Assembly: GCF_907164915.1 (NCBI RefSeq)
Contig: NC_061865.1
Location: forward strand, 51,232,587 to 51,296,586
Direction: 5' to 3'
Origin: Impatiens glandulifera
Lineage: Eukaryota; Streptophyta; Magnoliopsida; Ericales; Balsaminaceae
DNA length: 64,000 bases
Under the pieces are notes generated by a model. It made no database searches and was not told the origin of the DNA. It saw nothing but the letters and a program-made list of their open reading frames with translations. Of this stretch, positions 49,462 through 61,060 are shown piece after piece. How positions within the stretch are numbered: position 1 is the stretch's first letter; the number at the start of each line of letters is the position of its first letter. The position numbers and the translations under genes are program-made.

Positions 49462-52386
49462 GCCTAGAGACTTGGTCAAAAAATGGAGTAGGAGAGATGG
49501 ATTTAATTAAGTTGACCAACAAGTGGAATTACTTAAAACAATGGAGAAAACTAAAATAATAACTTTACAAAACTCATAGGGGTGCAAATTAAAAAAAAAA
49601 TGAGGACTTTACTTGACAATAGAGATGATCTTATGAGTGATAGGGAGAATTTCATTTTTTTGGCTTTTATGTATTCGTTATTTTGAGATGTCTTTCTATT
49701 TCCTTTACAACTTTTGATAACATATATCATAGTTTGTATGAATTATTTTAATGCTTTTTATTTCATCTTGCACTCTTAAGAACAATGAGAATTAATAAAA
49801 ATGTTTAATTTTTTAAAAAAGAACAAGTAAAGAAATTGTTCTCACAAAACTTATTAAAACCTATAACTACATATCGATAAGGTGTATGAAAAATGATTCC
49901 CTCCAAATACAATTTTAAACAAATCAATTAGGGAAGTTTATGGAACGTCTTCACCCACGTGTTGCGCGCCTTACTCTTCAAGGGCCATCATTGAAGACGG
50001 AAAAAAAGGTGGTAGAGAATGATTGAAATCTTGTTAGATTGTGGCTGTCCTATCGCGTGTGGTAACAAAGTGTGGATTGAGAAGAAGTGGGTTGTACCAA
50101 ATTTTTAATGCATCTCCAACGAACTCGGTAAAAATGGAATTAACAATGGTTTTCATCATGTCGCTATTGATCAAGATATTTTTATTTAAGGTTATAGTCG
50201 CCACTTCTATGCAAAACGTTTTTAGTTAGAATATATCGAATGTTAAGGTCTTTTAAGCCGACTCTTACCACTTAGCTATCTTAAATAACATGTTCTAAAA
50301 TTCATATGTCGTGCCTTAAATAACATTTATAATTTTAGAGTTTGTACATATAGACACTCATATAACACGTATTTATTAAAGACGCGTATTTATTAAAGCG
50401 GGAAGATAAATGATAACACCTCGTAATGTTGTAATGTTCACATAGCAAGATAGCATGTTATTTTTAGAGAATCCATAATTGTATGCTCAATTAACGACGA
50501 TTTCCAGCATATTTTGGATATTAGTTGATAAAACGACTTAAATAATAAAAATCATCTCGCAAAAAAATACATTCAATTTTTTTTAAGTTTATGCCATATA
50601 TATAAATTAGAGTTGTTTAAACTACCATATTTTCGAACTAAAGAAGATTAATTATTATTGAAAAACAAAAACAAGAAAAACTAAAACTAAAACAAAAACA
50701 TAAATGTTCAAAATGTGACTAAATTAACGCATCCCCAAAACAACATGATTAGTAATTTTAAAAAAACAATAAAAATATAAACTAAATTCCTCACCACCAA
50801 ACAAATTTTAAAATAATTGTATTAAAATAATATTTTTATGATCCACTAAAGATATTATCATCCATTCATTAACTGAAAATCTAGAATAAAAAGTGAACAA
50901 AAGAAATCAGTCAATTAAAACTTTGATAATGTTCAATCAAACCAATTAAAGAATTGGAAATTAATTTTAAAATGTCAAATAAATTCTAAAAGTCACTTGT
51001 TAATTTAGCAAAGATAAATGAATTCCCTATTTTAATCTAGTCTCAATTTAATGCAAACAAAAACACTTAGGTCAAAATCGGAACAGATCAAAGTACGTGG
51101 TTTAAAATTGAATAAGATAGAATAATGGAGGTGAGGAGAATATGTTCACCAAAGGATAAGATCAATTATAAAAAGAAGTTGAGTCACCAAAAAATTTCAT
51201 TTTGAGTTTGAATTTGCGATTAAAAGGTTAAAGGCCAAGAATTATTGGAACAAGTTTAAAATTTGTATAAAAAAACTTTTGGTACACAAAACTTTTGGTG
51301 TTACCAAAATAATCAAAGTCGATTTTATAAGGTGGGTTTTGGGTTTGAGAATCCAGATTTAATGATATAGAATATATATTATCTATTATAATTTATCCAA
51401 GAAAAAATAAGTATTAAGAAAATAAATATAAATTTTCAATTTTTTGGTCGAGCGGTGGCTTGTCTGAAGAAAGAAAAAGACAAATACATGGCATGTTGAG
51501 GCTGCTCCAAGTGTAATGTTATTTTTTTAAAAGTAATGATCAATTTTGTATTATAGGCGTCACTTAAACATTCTCTTAACCAATTCTCCAATTCAATTTA
51601 TTATTATTATTATATATAAGAGAAAACAAATAAATATAAAAACTATTTATTGCTTATTTTCGTTATCCATACTTATTTATTGTCTTTTACTTAATATAAG
51701 ATTAAGAAAAATAATATGAAATAAAATTCATATGATGTATTAATTTGTTGTTTAGAAAAGAGATATGAAAAACTAAAAATAAAATCTAAAATAAATAAAT
51801 AAAAAGCTACAACTAATAGAGAGTAAAAAAATGACTAAAAAATAAGTAATAATATAATTTCTATATTAGTTTTATTTTGATTTATTTATTTTCTTTATTA
51901 TTATTTATTTCAAATTAATTAATTAATTAATTTTTTATAGTCAATACATGACCCCAAATTTCTTATAACTTCAAAACAGATATAGTTTAAAATATAATAA
52001 TCAAACATTTTATATCAACTCGTCTATGGTGAATTGCGTATCGACATAATTATCACCTCATAACTTACATTTCTCTCGAACCTTAAGTGAGATAAATAAT
52101 TAAAATGGTAGGCGCGATTAGAGCTCGGGTAAATAATTTCATTTTCGACTAGTTTTAATTTTTTAGAGTCGTTATCGAATTTACTTTTCAAGAAATTAGG
52201 AAAGAATAATAGTTTGTGTGTACATATTAGAGATTTTGTCATTGTTTCGGTACTTGATTACACGTGAGAAAGGCATTGACGCTATGTCACGTGTACATTA
52301 TATGACAGTCTCTACTTTAAACTCTTATACATTTAAAATAATATTATGTTACACCTTATTTATTTATTTATCTATTACGTCTTAAT
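49457..52386. other. AT-rich gene-free region
   Basis: No gene or element with clear ends is supported. 50041-50229 contains an open frame without a recognisable domain. 52253-52333 resembles 26981-27060 (dispersed repeat). Confidence 0.5.
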
Positions 52387-53203
52387 TAGGGTGAGTTGAT
52401 ACGATATACCTTATTTTTATATCCATACCTTATAACTTATCGAAAGTTTCGGTATATAAAAATTCATACATTTACCTTACTTTGATTTCGACATACATTA
52501 ACTTCGGTACGGTATCGACATTATACCATTGATATCTAAAAAATATATTAACTTAAAAAAAACAAAAAAATTAATATAGTTACTATAAAAAAACTAAAAA
52601 ATAAAGATATTTATCTTAAAATAAAATATTCTACCACTGGTAAAAAATGACATTTACCGACAAATATTACCGAAGGTTTTATAAAACTCTCCTAATTGAT
52701 CCCGAAAGAAACAAATTTTTCGTTATTGAAAATAGATTCCGAGAGGGGTGTAAAACTTTCGGTTTTACTAATTAGTATCGAAAGTTCTACAAAGAACCTT
52801 CAGTTTTGACATTCCCAAAAAATCAAAAAAAAATCTAAGTGTTGGAAGTTGGTTAATTGCGAACGTTATTCCAAAAACTTTCAGTTTTACCTTTCCTGAA
52901 ATGTTTAAATGCGAAGGTTTTACATTAAACTGTCGGTTTTGACTCGTCCCAAAAAATTGAAAAAATATTCTAAGTTAGAGAATGATTAATTGCGAAGGTT
53001 ATTTAAACACCTTTCGGTTTTACCTTTTCCTGAAATTGTTAATTGCGAAGGTTTATCCTATAAACCTCCGGTTTTGACTCATCCCAAAAAAGACAAAAAA
53101 AAATTAAATCCCGTTATTATTATTTTCGAAGGTTTATTGGAAAACTTTCGATTTTAAGGAGGGTCAAAACCGAAAGCAATATTAAAACCTTCGGTAAATA
53201 CCT

Positions 53204-53211
53204 TTATAAAT
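53204..53211 (+). promoter_or_regulatory. TATA box of CACTA element 3
   Basis: TATAAATA lies directly after the last subterminal repeat and about 25-35 bp before a pyrimidine-rich leader. The position matches the promoters of En/Spm elements. Use in vivo is inferred. Confidence 0.55.
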
Positions 53212-53616
53212 ACAAACTCTAACCCTTCTCTTTTTCATTCGTCTTTCTCCTTTCTCTCTTTTCCGCGCCGCAGCCGCCTCCGCCGCTTCTCTTCGTCTTC
53301 TCGCGTTCCAAGTTAGATTTATTTGTTTTTTTTTTTGTTAATTATTAGATTTAAATTTATTATCATTTAGTTTATATTATCTAGATTTAGGCTAGTTTAG
53401 ATTATTTGTTCGGTAACTTGATTTAGGTTTGGTATTGTTTAGATTAGATTTAGGTTAATTAGTTTGTTAAATATATATGATTTTGTTAGATTTTGTTAAA
53501 TGAATGATATATTTTGGTTATTGTGTTTGATTTAAGTTATATTAGATTTGGATTACGGTTATTTTGTTTGATTAATATATATAAATATATATATATATAT
53601 ATGAAATGAATTTAGG

Positions 53617-53871
53617 ATGGGTGAGTCATGGCAAAGTATTCGGCGTACACTAAAGAAACTGTCCCGGTCATACCAGAATTTGCTAGCAGCATCAAAAACT
53701 GCGGCACGTGAGGAAGAGGTGAGAAAAATGACGCTGGAATTGGAGCAAATCCGATTGAGGGATGCGGAAAGAGACCAATTGCTTACTGAAATTAAAGCGA
53801 ACATGGCTGAAATAGCGCAAAAATTGGAGAATCTCGAACAACAAATTGAATTTTTGAAGAGGCAGAATTAA
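53617..53871 (+). CDS. Small coiled-coil protein, 84 aa, carried by CACTA element 3
   Basis: An intact ORF starts at an ATG just after an AG acceptor-like site (ttag/g) and ends TAA at 53869-53871. The N-terminal part is basic (RRTLKKLSRSYQ). From about residue 30 to the end it is a heptad-rich helix (EEVRKMTLELEQIRLRDAE, then IAQKLENLEQQIEFLKRQ), so a parallel coiled coil is likely. It sits where the first gene of the element should be, behind the TATA box and leader. It may be a truncated TNP1-like or element-specific accessory protein; I do not recognise a named family. Confidence 0.55.
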   Translation: MGESWQSIRRTLKKLSRSYQNLLAASKTAAREEEVRKMTLELEQIRLRDAERDQLLTEIKANMAEIAQKLENLEQQIEFLKRQN

Positions 53872-53880
53872 CCACCCCCT

Positions 53881-54399
53881 CCTCCCCCACATCTACTAAT
53901 TTCTAGATTATATTGTTTGATTAATTGTGTGTTATCTTTTTCGTACGAATGATGACATTTTGGTGTGTTTTGCTTTCATAATTATGAATTATTATTATTA
54001 TTATTATTTGGTTTTGGTTTATTAGATTGTTTATTTATTAATGTTTCATAATTCTTTTTCTTTTCCTTTTGAACCAAGCACCCACTCAATTTCAAACAAG
54101 GTCGAAGGCTGAAAATGGTCGGAATCCGCTACACACGAAATCTGAAGATAGCATTGCAACAGACCACAGTCCTCGGATGAGCATTGAATTATCATCCAAC
54201 GTCTAGAAGCCATTCGTGTCATCCGCTGCAATGGAGGAAACGCGCGTTCGCGAAGTAGCAGATATACTAACGCGCACTAGCGTCGTTACCCCAAGACGCA
54301 GCGGAATGCCCGAACGTAGACAAAATACAAACGGAGTGTCCCTCGTTTGATTTTTCGCTCGAAACGATGTCATTTCTTGTATAGTTTGACTTTTTCCTC
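53881..54399. other. Unassigned sequence inside the hAT-like element
   Basis: 54080-54360 is more GC-rich, with CGCG and GCGC words (for example aaacgcgcgttcgcg). No coding frame or repeat structure explains it. It could be the remaining interior of CACTA element 3. Confidence 0.4.
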
Positions 54400-55620
54400 A
54401 CGACGAACTAGATAAAAACATTTACATCTTTGATTTTCAAATATTGGACTTTATCGTTTCTCAACCTTCTGACTTCATTCAAAAGATGAAATGATCACCC
54501 TACTTTGGTGAACATTTCCCCTACATCTTGAGGTATCATTATTGACTATACCAGCAACTTACTAGAGATCAAACAAAATACCATTAATGGTCTTTTGACT
54601 TAATCCAATCCACTAGATCGATAAACCGACCTTGGGAGGCTATAAATATCATTCTCTAAGCAAATCGAATGCAAGAGATCAACTCTCCACCTCTCAATCA
54701 AGCCCGAGCACAAATTCGTCATTAAAGAGAGCTGCAGGCTTTTCTGAAATTTTAAAATTTTTGTATAAGGCTGTACGGCTCTGATTCAGGCATTCATGAA
54801 GCTTCTCTAAGAGTTAATGAGTGTTCTCCAACTCTAAGTAAGCTTCCAATCACACTATAATACGAATTATAGTTTGTATAGATATTTTTATATTTCTATT
54901 TTGCCAATTTCATATATTGCTAGATTGTCTGATTTTTTTATTGGAAACGATCTTAAGATCATTTATAAGTTTTCTATTGAAACAAAGCTCAATCAATCGA
55001 CTTTGATCTTTAATCAGAATTCCCCAATTTTGATTTTGAAAAAACACAAAATTGAGATTTTACTTTTGAGTTATTGCTCAAAAACATATTTGAACCAATT
55101 CCAAGCCATCTAATCACGTTTGATCAAAAACTAAATTTTTTTATAAAATAAAAATTTCAGTTCTTGAATTGGTTAAAATGAACAGCCAGTATTTATGTTT
55201 TGTTTCATTTGACCATATGAAGCATAATGAAACTATTAGCAAGTCCCTTGCGCTTCATTAAAACTTAAAAAACCAAAAACTCGTTTTTTATACCAAAACT
55301 ATTCAAGTTGGGAACATCATCGCGATCGAATAACACCTCAAGATGATATAATAAATGATCTTGGGAATCATACGAAGCTTCATATGCGATCCAGATTCCA
55401 GACTTCAAACGAAATCATCAAACATTTAGTTTGATGTTCTTAAGGACCAGAAAACTTAGCCCATGTTTAACCTAGGACCGAGAGTCCTTTGCACCCATGG
55501 CCGATAAAAGTTAGTCCAAGTCTAACCTAAGATCGAGTGTTTTTCATAACAAGGACTAAAGAAAGTTATCTTAAGGCTAACCTAGAACCAAGTGTTTTAT
55601 TAAAAAAGATTTTTGACACG
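54400..55620 (+). repeat. Possible solo LTR or LTR-leader fragment
   Basis: GGCTATAAATATCATTC at about 54638-54654 is followed by CTCTAAGCAAATCGAATGC and then by a GAGATCAACTCTCCACC-type stretch, the layout of a plant LTR promoter and R region. From 55467 a 55-bp unit is present three times (taacctaggaccgag, taacctaagatcgag, taacctagaaccaag). TG...CA ends could not be fixed, so the element type is uncertain. Confidence 0.35.
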
Positions 55621-56216
55621 CAACCGATGTTTAAATTTCTCGAACTTTGATTTTTTTCCAAGACAAGGGTTTTTTGGGGTTATAGGTATCATACCTTATA
55701 TTTTTTCGGTATACCTTAAAAATCAATATTTTCGATATATTACGGTACAATATTTTCGATATAACTATAATATCGGTATTTTTTCACCCTAGTCCTAATA
55801 CATTTTTCTAAAGATGAATTAAGGCTAAATATTTGTCTAGTTTGGTATTAATCTACTCCTAAAAAGCATGTGTCAACATTATTGTCATATATCCTAAGTC
55901 TAGAATATTAAAAAAAATGCAATTACCTGTAAGCGAGTAACAATGACCAAAAGTGGTACCTAAAAAATAAATAAAATATTTGTTTAACAATAAAATAAAA
56001 TTTAAAAAGTCCTTTATCCAAAAAAAATTATAAATATTATTTTTGGTGATTTATATATTTTTTGGATTTTTGAAAATTATTAAAACCTCTTAAAATAGGA
56101 AAAAACATGAAAATTAAAACATAATAAACAAATTCACCCTTAGGTCAGCCGACGGATATATGTTGGGTGAATTTGGGCATGGGAGGACGAATATTAGTCC
56201 GAGTACTTGGGCATGC

Positions 56217-56633
56217 TGTCACGGGCTGAAACTCGACTCGTGTGGCACTAAGCTAGATCGAATCAAACTCTAGCTAGTAAGTCTTGCGACAATACAAGAA
56301 GAACACAATGTAAGAAGAACATTTAGATAGAAAGAGCTTGAGAATAAGAATTATATTAATTGAATACTTGGTGTTTATAAAGTAATATCTTTGAGATATT
56401 TATAAGGATAATTACAACTACTACATTAATGATACTGACCAACTACCACATTAATGATATACCCCCAACTAACCCATTAATGATATACTATCCAACTATC
56501 TCATTAATGATACCATATTTTAGGGCATACCTTCTAACAATGATTTTAGAATATTCATTGGGTTGGGCCTACTTTATATGAGTGAACCTCCCTTGGCTAG
56601 GAAGATTAATGCACCGACTAATGGGCTGTAACA
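56217..56633 (-). repeat. 3' LTR of the Gypsy element
   Basis: On the minus strand it begins TGTTACAGCCC directly after the polypurine tract (agtgggagagaa) and ends CCCGTGACA, 417 bp in all. It holds four imperfect copies of a roughly 25-bp unit with cattaatgatac at about 56411-56513. Confidence 0.8.
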
Positions 56634-56639
56634 TTCTCT

Positions 56640-57935
56640 CCCACTATAGTCGTGGTCGTCCTCGATTCGACCTTGGACCAGTACTCTTCAATCTTCTACC
56701 TGAATTGCCACAAGTGATCTTCTCTTTCTTAGCTATTCTCGGCATGGGATAAACATTCCCATTGTACGAAGTATTCAGTAAAAGGGGAAACACCCCTTCT
56801 TCTAATCTCCCTATGAGATATGATTTATGTTATGTCTTTGTCGAAGGAGTTTGTGATGGCGATTGTTGCCCAATTGGATTGTCCCCTTTTCGCATCCTCC
56901 ACATTTTCGTGAAACGGCTTAAGTTTGCGTACGTGGAATACTGTATGGATCTTTAGTCTAGATAAAAAAATCCAACCGATATAAGACATTTGCCACATGC
57001 CGCTCGATTTTAAACGGTCCCTCGTATCTACGTACAAGCCCCTTGTATACCGATCATAGAGATTTGAATTGTTGCGGGAGTAAGATCACCATTACTCTTT
57101 CCCCTCCTTAAACTTGATTACATGCCTCTTTAGATCTGCCCATTCTACATCTTCTTGGTGGCTTTGTCCAAGGATGCTCGAGTAAGATATGCCTCCTCTT
57201 CTAAAGATTTGACAAAAGTGTAGGCGGACGGACTTTGTCCTACGTAACTAGTGGCCAAACTTTACGGAGTCGCTGGTTGACTCCTTGTCGCTAGTTCGAA
57301 CGGACTTTGCCTAATCGATTCCTCCTTTGCAAGTTATATGTGAACTACGCCGTGTCCAAAAGTCTTCTTCAGTCTCTTTGGTTGGCGCTCACATAGTGTC
57401 TCAAATATAACTCTAGCAAGGTATTGACCATTTATGTCTTCCCATTGGTTTGTGGATGAAAGCTGGTTGAGAATGCTAAATTAGTCCCCATTAATTTGAA
57501 CAATTCAGACCAAAACTTCCCGGTGAAGCGAGGATCTATGTCTCTCACAATCGTCTTTGGGACTCCCCAATGCTTCACGATGTTCTTCAAAAACAACTAT
57601 GCTGTATCGACAACCATAACGTTGGGTGGTGTCGCTATAAAAGTGTTATATTTTGAGAAACGATCAACCACCACTATGATCGACCCATACCCCTCAGACT
57701 TTGGTAGGGTTGCCATACAATCCATCGAGATACTTTTGAATGGATGTTCCGGCACTAGTAATGGTTGGAGCAAACTACATGGTTGTTGTTGTTCGATCTT
57801 GTCTTGTTGGCAAATGAGACATGTCCGCACATAAGCTTCCACATCATCATGCATCATGCGCCAATAATATATATCCTCCATCAGCTCCATGGTGCGATGC
57901 ATTCCTAGGTGGCCTACCCATTTTGAATAATGACT
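56640..57935 (-). pseudogene. Gypsy integrase and chromodomain remnant
   Basis: The HHCC zinc finger reads GHLGMHRT, then CLICQQDK. It continues into the core with SISMDCMATLPKSEGY and IIVVVDRFSKY (first catalytic Asp). Near 56830-56950 is LKIHTVFHVRKLKPFHE, the usual segment before the chromodomain. About 56690-56800 gives a decayed FTEYFVQW chromodomain. Frame shifts separate these blocks. Confidence 0.8.
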
Positions 57936-58325
57936 TTCCTTTAAGAGGTCTCGTCATAAGCTCCCCCGCTTGGATACGAACAATCGATTTCTTTTCTTCA
58001 AGAGTAACCCATCGTCGACCCAAAACCTTTTAGTCTTTCCTCTTCAAGCAAACTCCATCAGGCTTAGTGCATTGGGATCCTTCTCTAGGCCCTCCCGTAT
58101 GTGTTCCCTTAGGTTGGTCTCTAATTGACTAATGGCGGCCAGCTTTGCCTTGCGGCTTAATGCGTCGGTTACACGATTGATAACCTCAGACTTGTACTCC
58201 AATGTGTAGTCAAACTTGGCTAGGAATTCTTGTCACCTAACTCGCTTAGGAGTTAACTTCTTATTTGTTTAGAAGTAGTTGGTGGCTACGTTGTCTGTTC
58301 ACACTATGAACCTAATCCCAAGCAA

Positions 58326-59490
58326 CTAGTGCCTCCATGTGCATAGGCAATGCACGACCGTTGTCAACTCTTTCTCAAGGAATGTGTATCGTCGCTCTGT
58401 GTCGTTCAACTTTTGGATTTTGTATGCAATAGGGTGTCCATCATACATCAACACGCCTCTGATGGAAAAGTCAAATGCATCGGTTTGCACCTTGTACTCC
58501 TTGGTATGGTCCGGTAGTGCTAGTACTAGTTGATTTTGTAACTTTGGCCTTGAACCCCTCAAAGGCCTCCACGCACTTTTCGTTCCACCTCCATGATCGA
58601 TCTTTCTTTTTAAGAGATCGGTTAGGGGAGTAGCTATCTTTAAGTACCCTATGATAAAATTTTAGTAGTATTTTACCAAACAAAGAAATGACCGGAGTTG
58701 AGGCACATTTTTGGGCAGTTCCCATTCTCGAATAGCTTTAACCTTGGCCTCATCCATCATAAGACATCCAGACTTCACTTGATGGCCAAGAAACATCACT
58801 TGATCTTGGGCAAACGAGCACTTTTTTCCGCTTTGCGTACAACTCATTATCCCGCAAAGTTTGAAGAATCAAACTCAAATATTCCACATAATCATGCAAC
58901 GTAGATGAGTATACGACAATATCATCAAGATAAACTACCATAAATTTATCTAGATAGGGATGAAAAACCTTGTTCATGAGGGTGCAAAATGTGGTCGGTG
59001 CATTACTAAGGCCAAACGGCATGACAAGGAATTCGTACGACCCATATCTCGTGACAATGGTGGTTTTTGACTCATCCCCTTTGGCTATCATCACTTGTCA
59101 ATATCCAGACCGCAAGTTTATCTTTGAGAACCACTTGGCTCCTCTAAGTTGGTCGAACAGCTCACCAACGATCGGGATTGGGTACTTATTTTGGACTAAC
59201 AGCTTGTTCAGCGCCCGACAATCCACACACATCCTTAATGACCCATCATGCTTCTTTTGGAAAAGCACTAGGGCACCATATGAAGATTTGGATGGCTAGA
59301 TCATTCAAGCATCGAGCAACTCTTTCAATTGCTTCTGCAACTCCTTTAGCTCGGGTGGTGCTATTCTATAGGGCGTGCGAGAAGGTGGCAAAACATCTAT
59401 CACCAACTCGATTTTGTGGTCCAATTCCCGTTTTGGCAGCAATCGTTTCGGGAGTTCATGGGGCATAGTATCTTTAAACTCCTCCAACAC
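58326..59490 (-). pseudogene. Gypsy reverse transcriptase and RNase H remnant
   Basis: From 59490 the frame runs LPPSRTPYRIAPPELKELQ into the RT. Next come [31 protein letters not shown] and VVYLDDIVVYS, so the YLDD catalytic box is present. The connection includes FLGHQVKSG. RNase H starts near 58550 with VQTDAFDFSIRGVL (canonical TDASDxAIGGVL), then RRYTFLEKELTTVVHCL. Stop codons near 59290 and later breaks show it is inactive. Confidence 0.87.
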
Positions 59491-59577
59491 TTATTGGACT
59501 TCCTTGGGCACTTCTCCTTCCTTGGAACTGTCCTCTTCATCCATCATAGCGAAAGCGGCAAATATCTCTTCACCACG

Positions 59578-59991
59578 CTAGAGGCCTCGGCTGAATTGTA
59601 TTGCCGAGAGAATGTGTGTTCCCTCTAGTTCCCTTCTTACTAATATTGCGCTAGTCTTTTCATGATCCAAAATGACCAGCGAATCAAAATAGGGAATTAT
59701 ACAAACGCGTACCTGATCGAACCATCGTAGCCCCAACACTACATCAAAATCATCCAAAGGGACTACTGAAAACGAGACCATTCATTTTTAGTCTCCGATC
59801 TGGACTTGCACTTCCTTAGCCTCCCCGATCACCGGCTTGGTTATCGTATTCACGGACTTGATAGTCCCCCTTGTTGGGTTGATGTGGAGACTTAACACCT
59901 TAGTCACTCCTTCACGCATGAAGTTGTGGGTAGCTCTAGTATCGAATAGTGATTGAACACGCTTTTCCCCGATCAAGGCCTCCACGAACAT
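59578..59991 (-). pseudogene. Gypsy aspartic protease remnant
   Basis: The active-site region reads SLFDTRATHNF where LxDTGATHNF is canonical: the Gly of DTG is Arg. Downstream are DFDVVLGLRWFDQV (family VLGMDWL) and IPYFDSLVILD. A frame break near 59781 splits it. It lies between gag and the RT block as expected. Confidence 0.82.
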
Positions 59992-60099
59992 TGATCCCCT
60001 CTTTGCTCCCTTAATTGGCTCAACGACACTAGCCTTAATAACATTGAGAAGTTTTAGGGATCCTAGTTGAGTCCTTTCTTTCTTATCGGAGGACTTAGT

Positions 60100-61048
60100 T
60101 TATCGAACTGCCGCAACCTTTTTACCTTTGAATGGGCACATGAACTTTATGTCGTTGGTAACACCACAAATGTGACAAGTTCTTGGCTTACCCGATTCGT
60201 GAATTTGCCTTCCCGAATTGTTGTTTGGCTGCCACTTCTTGGGTAGGCAAACACCCCCACCTTTCTCATTGTTGTCTCTATTGAACTTCGGCCTATCCAT
60301 AGACAGTTTTAGCTCAATTAGTCTCTTCACAACGACAATTGTCTCGGAGACATTCTGCACCTTATCCCTTTGTAACTCTAATTGTGTCCATGTCTTTAGG
60401 TCGTTAACAAAGGCGAACAATGCTTCATGTTCTGTGAGACTAGGTAACTCGAGCATCAATTCTTAAAACTCTTTAAAATACTCCTTGATGAACTTGGTGT
60501 GTGAAAGTTGACTTAGCCGCTTCCGAGCTTCGAAGTCTGCATTTTCGGGGAAGAATTGACGCTTGAAGTCCTCCCATGTTTCCATCTTTAATGTGCCTCG
60601 TTCAATGTCTATTTCACGTCTCCTCCACTACAATAACGCCATTTTTATTAGGAAGAATGGTGTCGTTTTCAACTTGATGCGATCCTCGAGTATGTTTGAT
60701 GTCCAAAAGTACATTTCCATGTTCCATAGAAAGTCCTCCACTTTCCTTGCACTCCTCGAGCCCTTGAATGGAGTTAGTTTGGGAACATCTATTCGATGAG
60801 GTGCCACACCTCGAAGTTCCCCTCCTTCATTCCACCCAATCCGACCTTTGATTGCCTCGAGCATCCCCCATCATCTCCCTTCGGAAGGCGTCGATCGTCG
60901 TTTGAACTTCTCTCCGGATTGTCTCAAGTACTTCATTACGAATGACATTAACATCACCTGGAACCGATCCAAGCACTTCGTCCTGAATGCTATAATTCGA
61001 GTTGTTAATAATATGCATGACTTCATTCTCCAACTTTTTGTCTTCCAT
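60100..61048 (-). pseudogene. Gypsy gag remnant
   Basis: It begins MEDKKLENEVMHI at 61048. It continues with FKGSRSARKVEDFLWNMEMYF (retrotransposon gag domain, family xxWLxxMExYF). The zinc knuckle near 60130-60180 reads CHICGVTNDIKFMC; the His of CX2CX4HX4C is replaced by Asp. Frame breaks and stops at 60470-60630 interrupt the capsid region. Confidence 0.8.
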
Positions 61049-61060
61049 ATCTAAAATAAA

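Larger units (their letters stand above)
52635..53880 (+). mobile_element. CACTA transposon left end with gene promoter (element 3)
   Basis: It starts cactggtaaaaaatgaca, a CACTA-type terminus. About 520 bp of subterminal repeats follow, with CGAAGGTTT or its complement AAACCTTCG and variants such as CTTTCGGTTTT many times in both orientations. After that come TATAAATA at 53204-53211 and a GC-rich CCGCC-rich leader (about 53262-53310). A matching right end was not found, so the extent beyond the ORF at 53617-53871 is unknown. Confidence 0.65.
52387..55791. mobile_element. hAT-like DNA transposon enlarged by nested insertions
   Basis: The left end is TAGGGTGAG and the right end TCACCCTA. They are flanked by gtcttaat (52379-52386) and gtcctaat (55792-55799), an 8-bp duplication with one mismatch, the size made by hAT transposases. 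Inside both ends the sequence is dominated by GGTAT, ATACC and TCGAAA/TTTCGA words in inverse order, over about 240 bp on the left and 110 bp on the right. No hAT transposase is visible. A CACTA end begins at 52635, so most of the interior is later insertion. Confidence 0.7.
56217..61060 (-). mobile_element. Ty3/Gypsy chromovirus, degraded, 5' LTR missing
   Basis: On the minus strand the order is gag (61048-60100), protease, reverse transcriptase, RNase H, integrase, then a chromodomain-like tail, a polypurine tract and the 3' LTR. RT before integrase defines Gypsy; a chromodomain after integrase defines chromoviruses. No 5' LTR or primer-binding site is seen beyond 61048, where the sequence turns into ordinary AT-rich DNA. 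Stops and frame shifts occur throughout. Confidence 0.88.

Noticed and set aside
49210..49467. 85-residue ORF of Tyr-Ile repeats
   Set aside because: It is the translation of the TA minisatellite.
58339..60466. Plus-strand ORFs over the Gypsy element
   Set aside because: Shadows of minus-strand gag-pol coding sequence.
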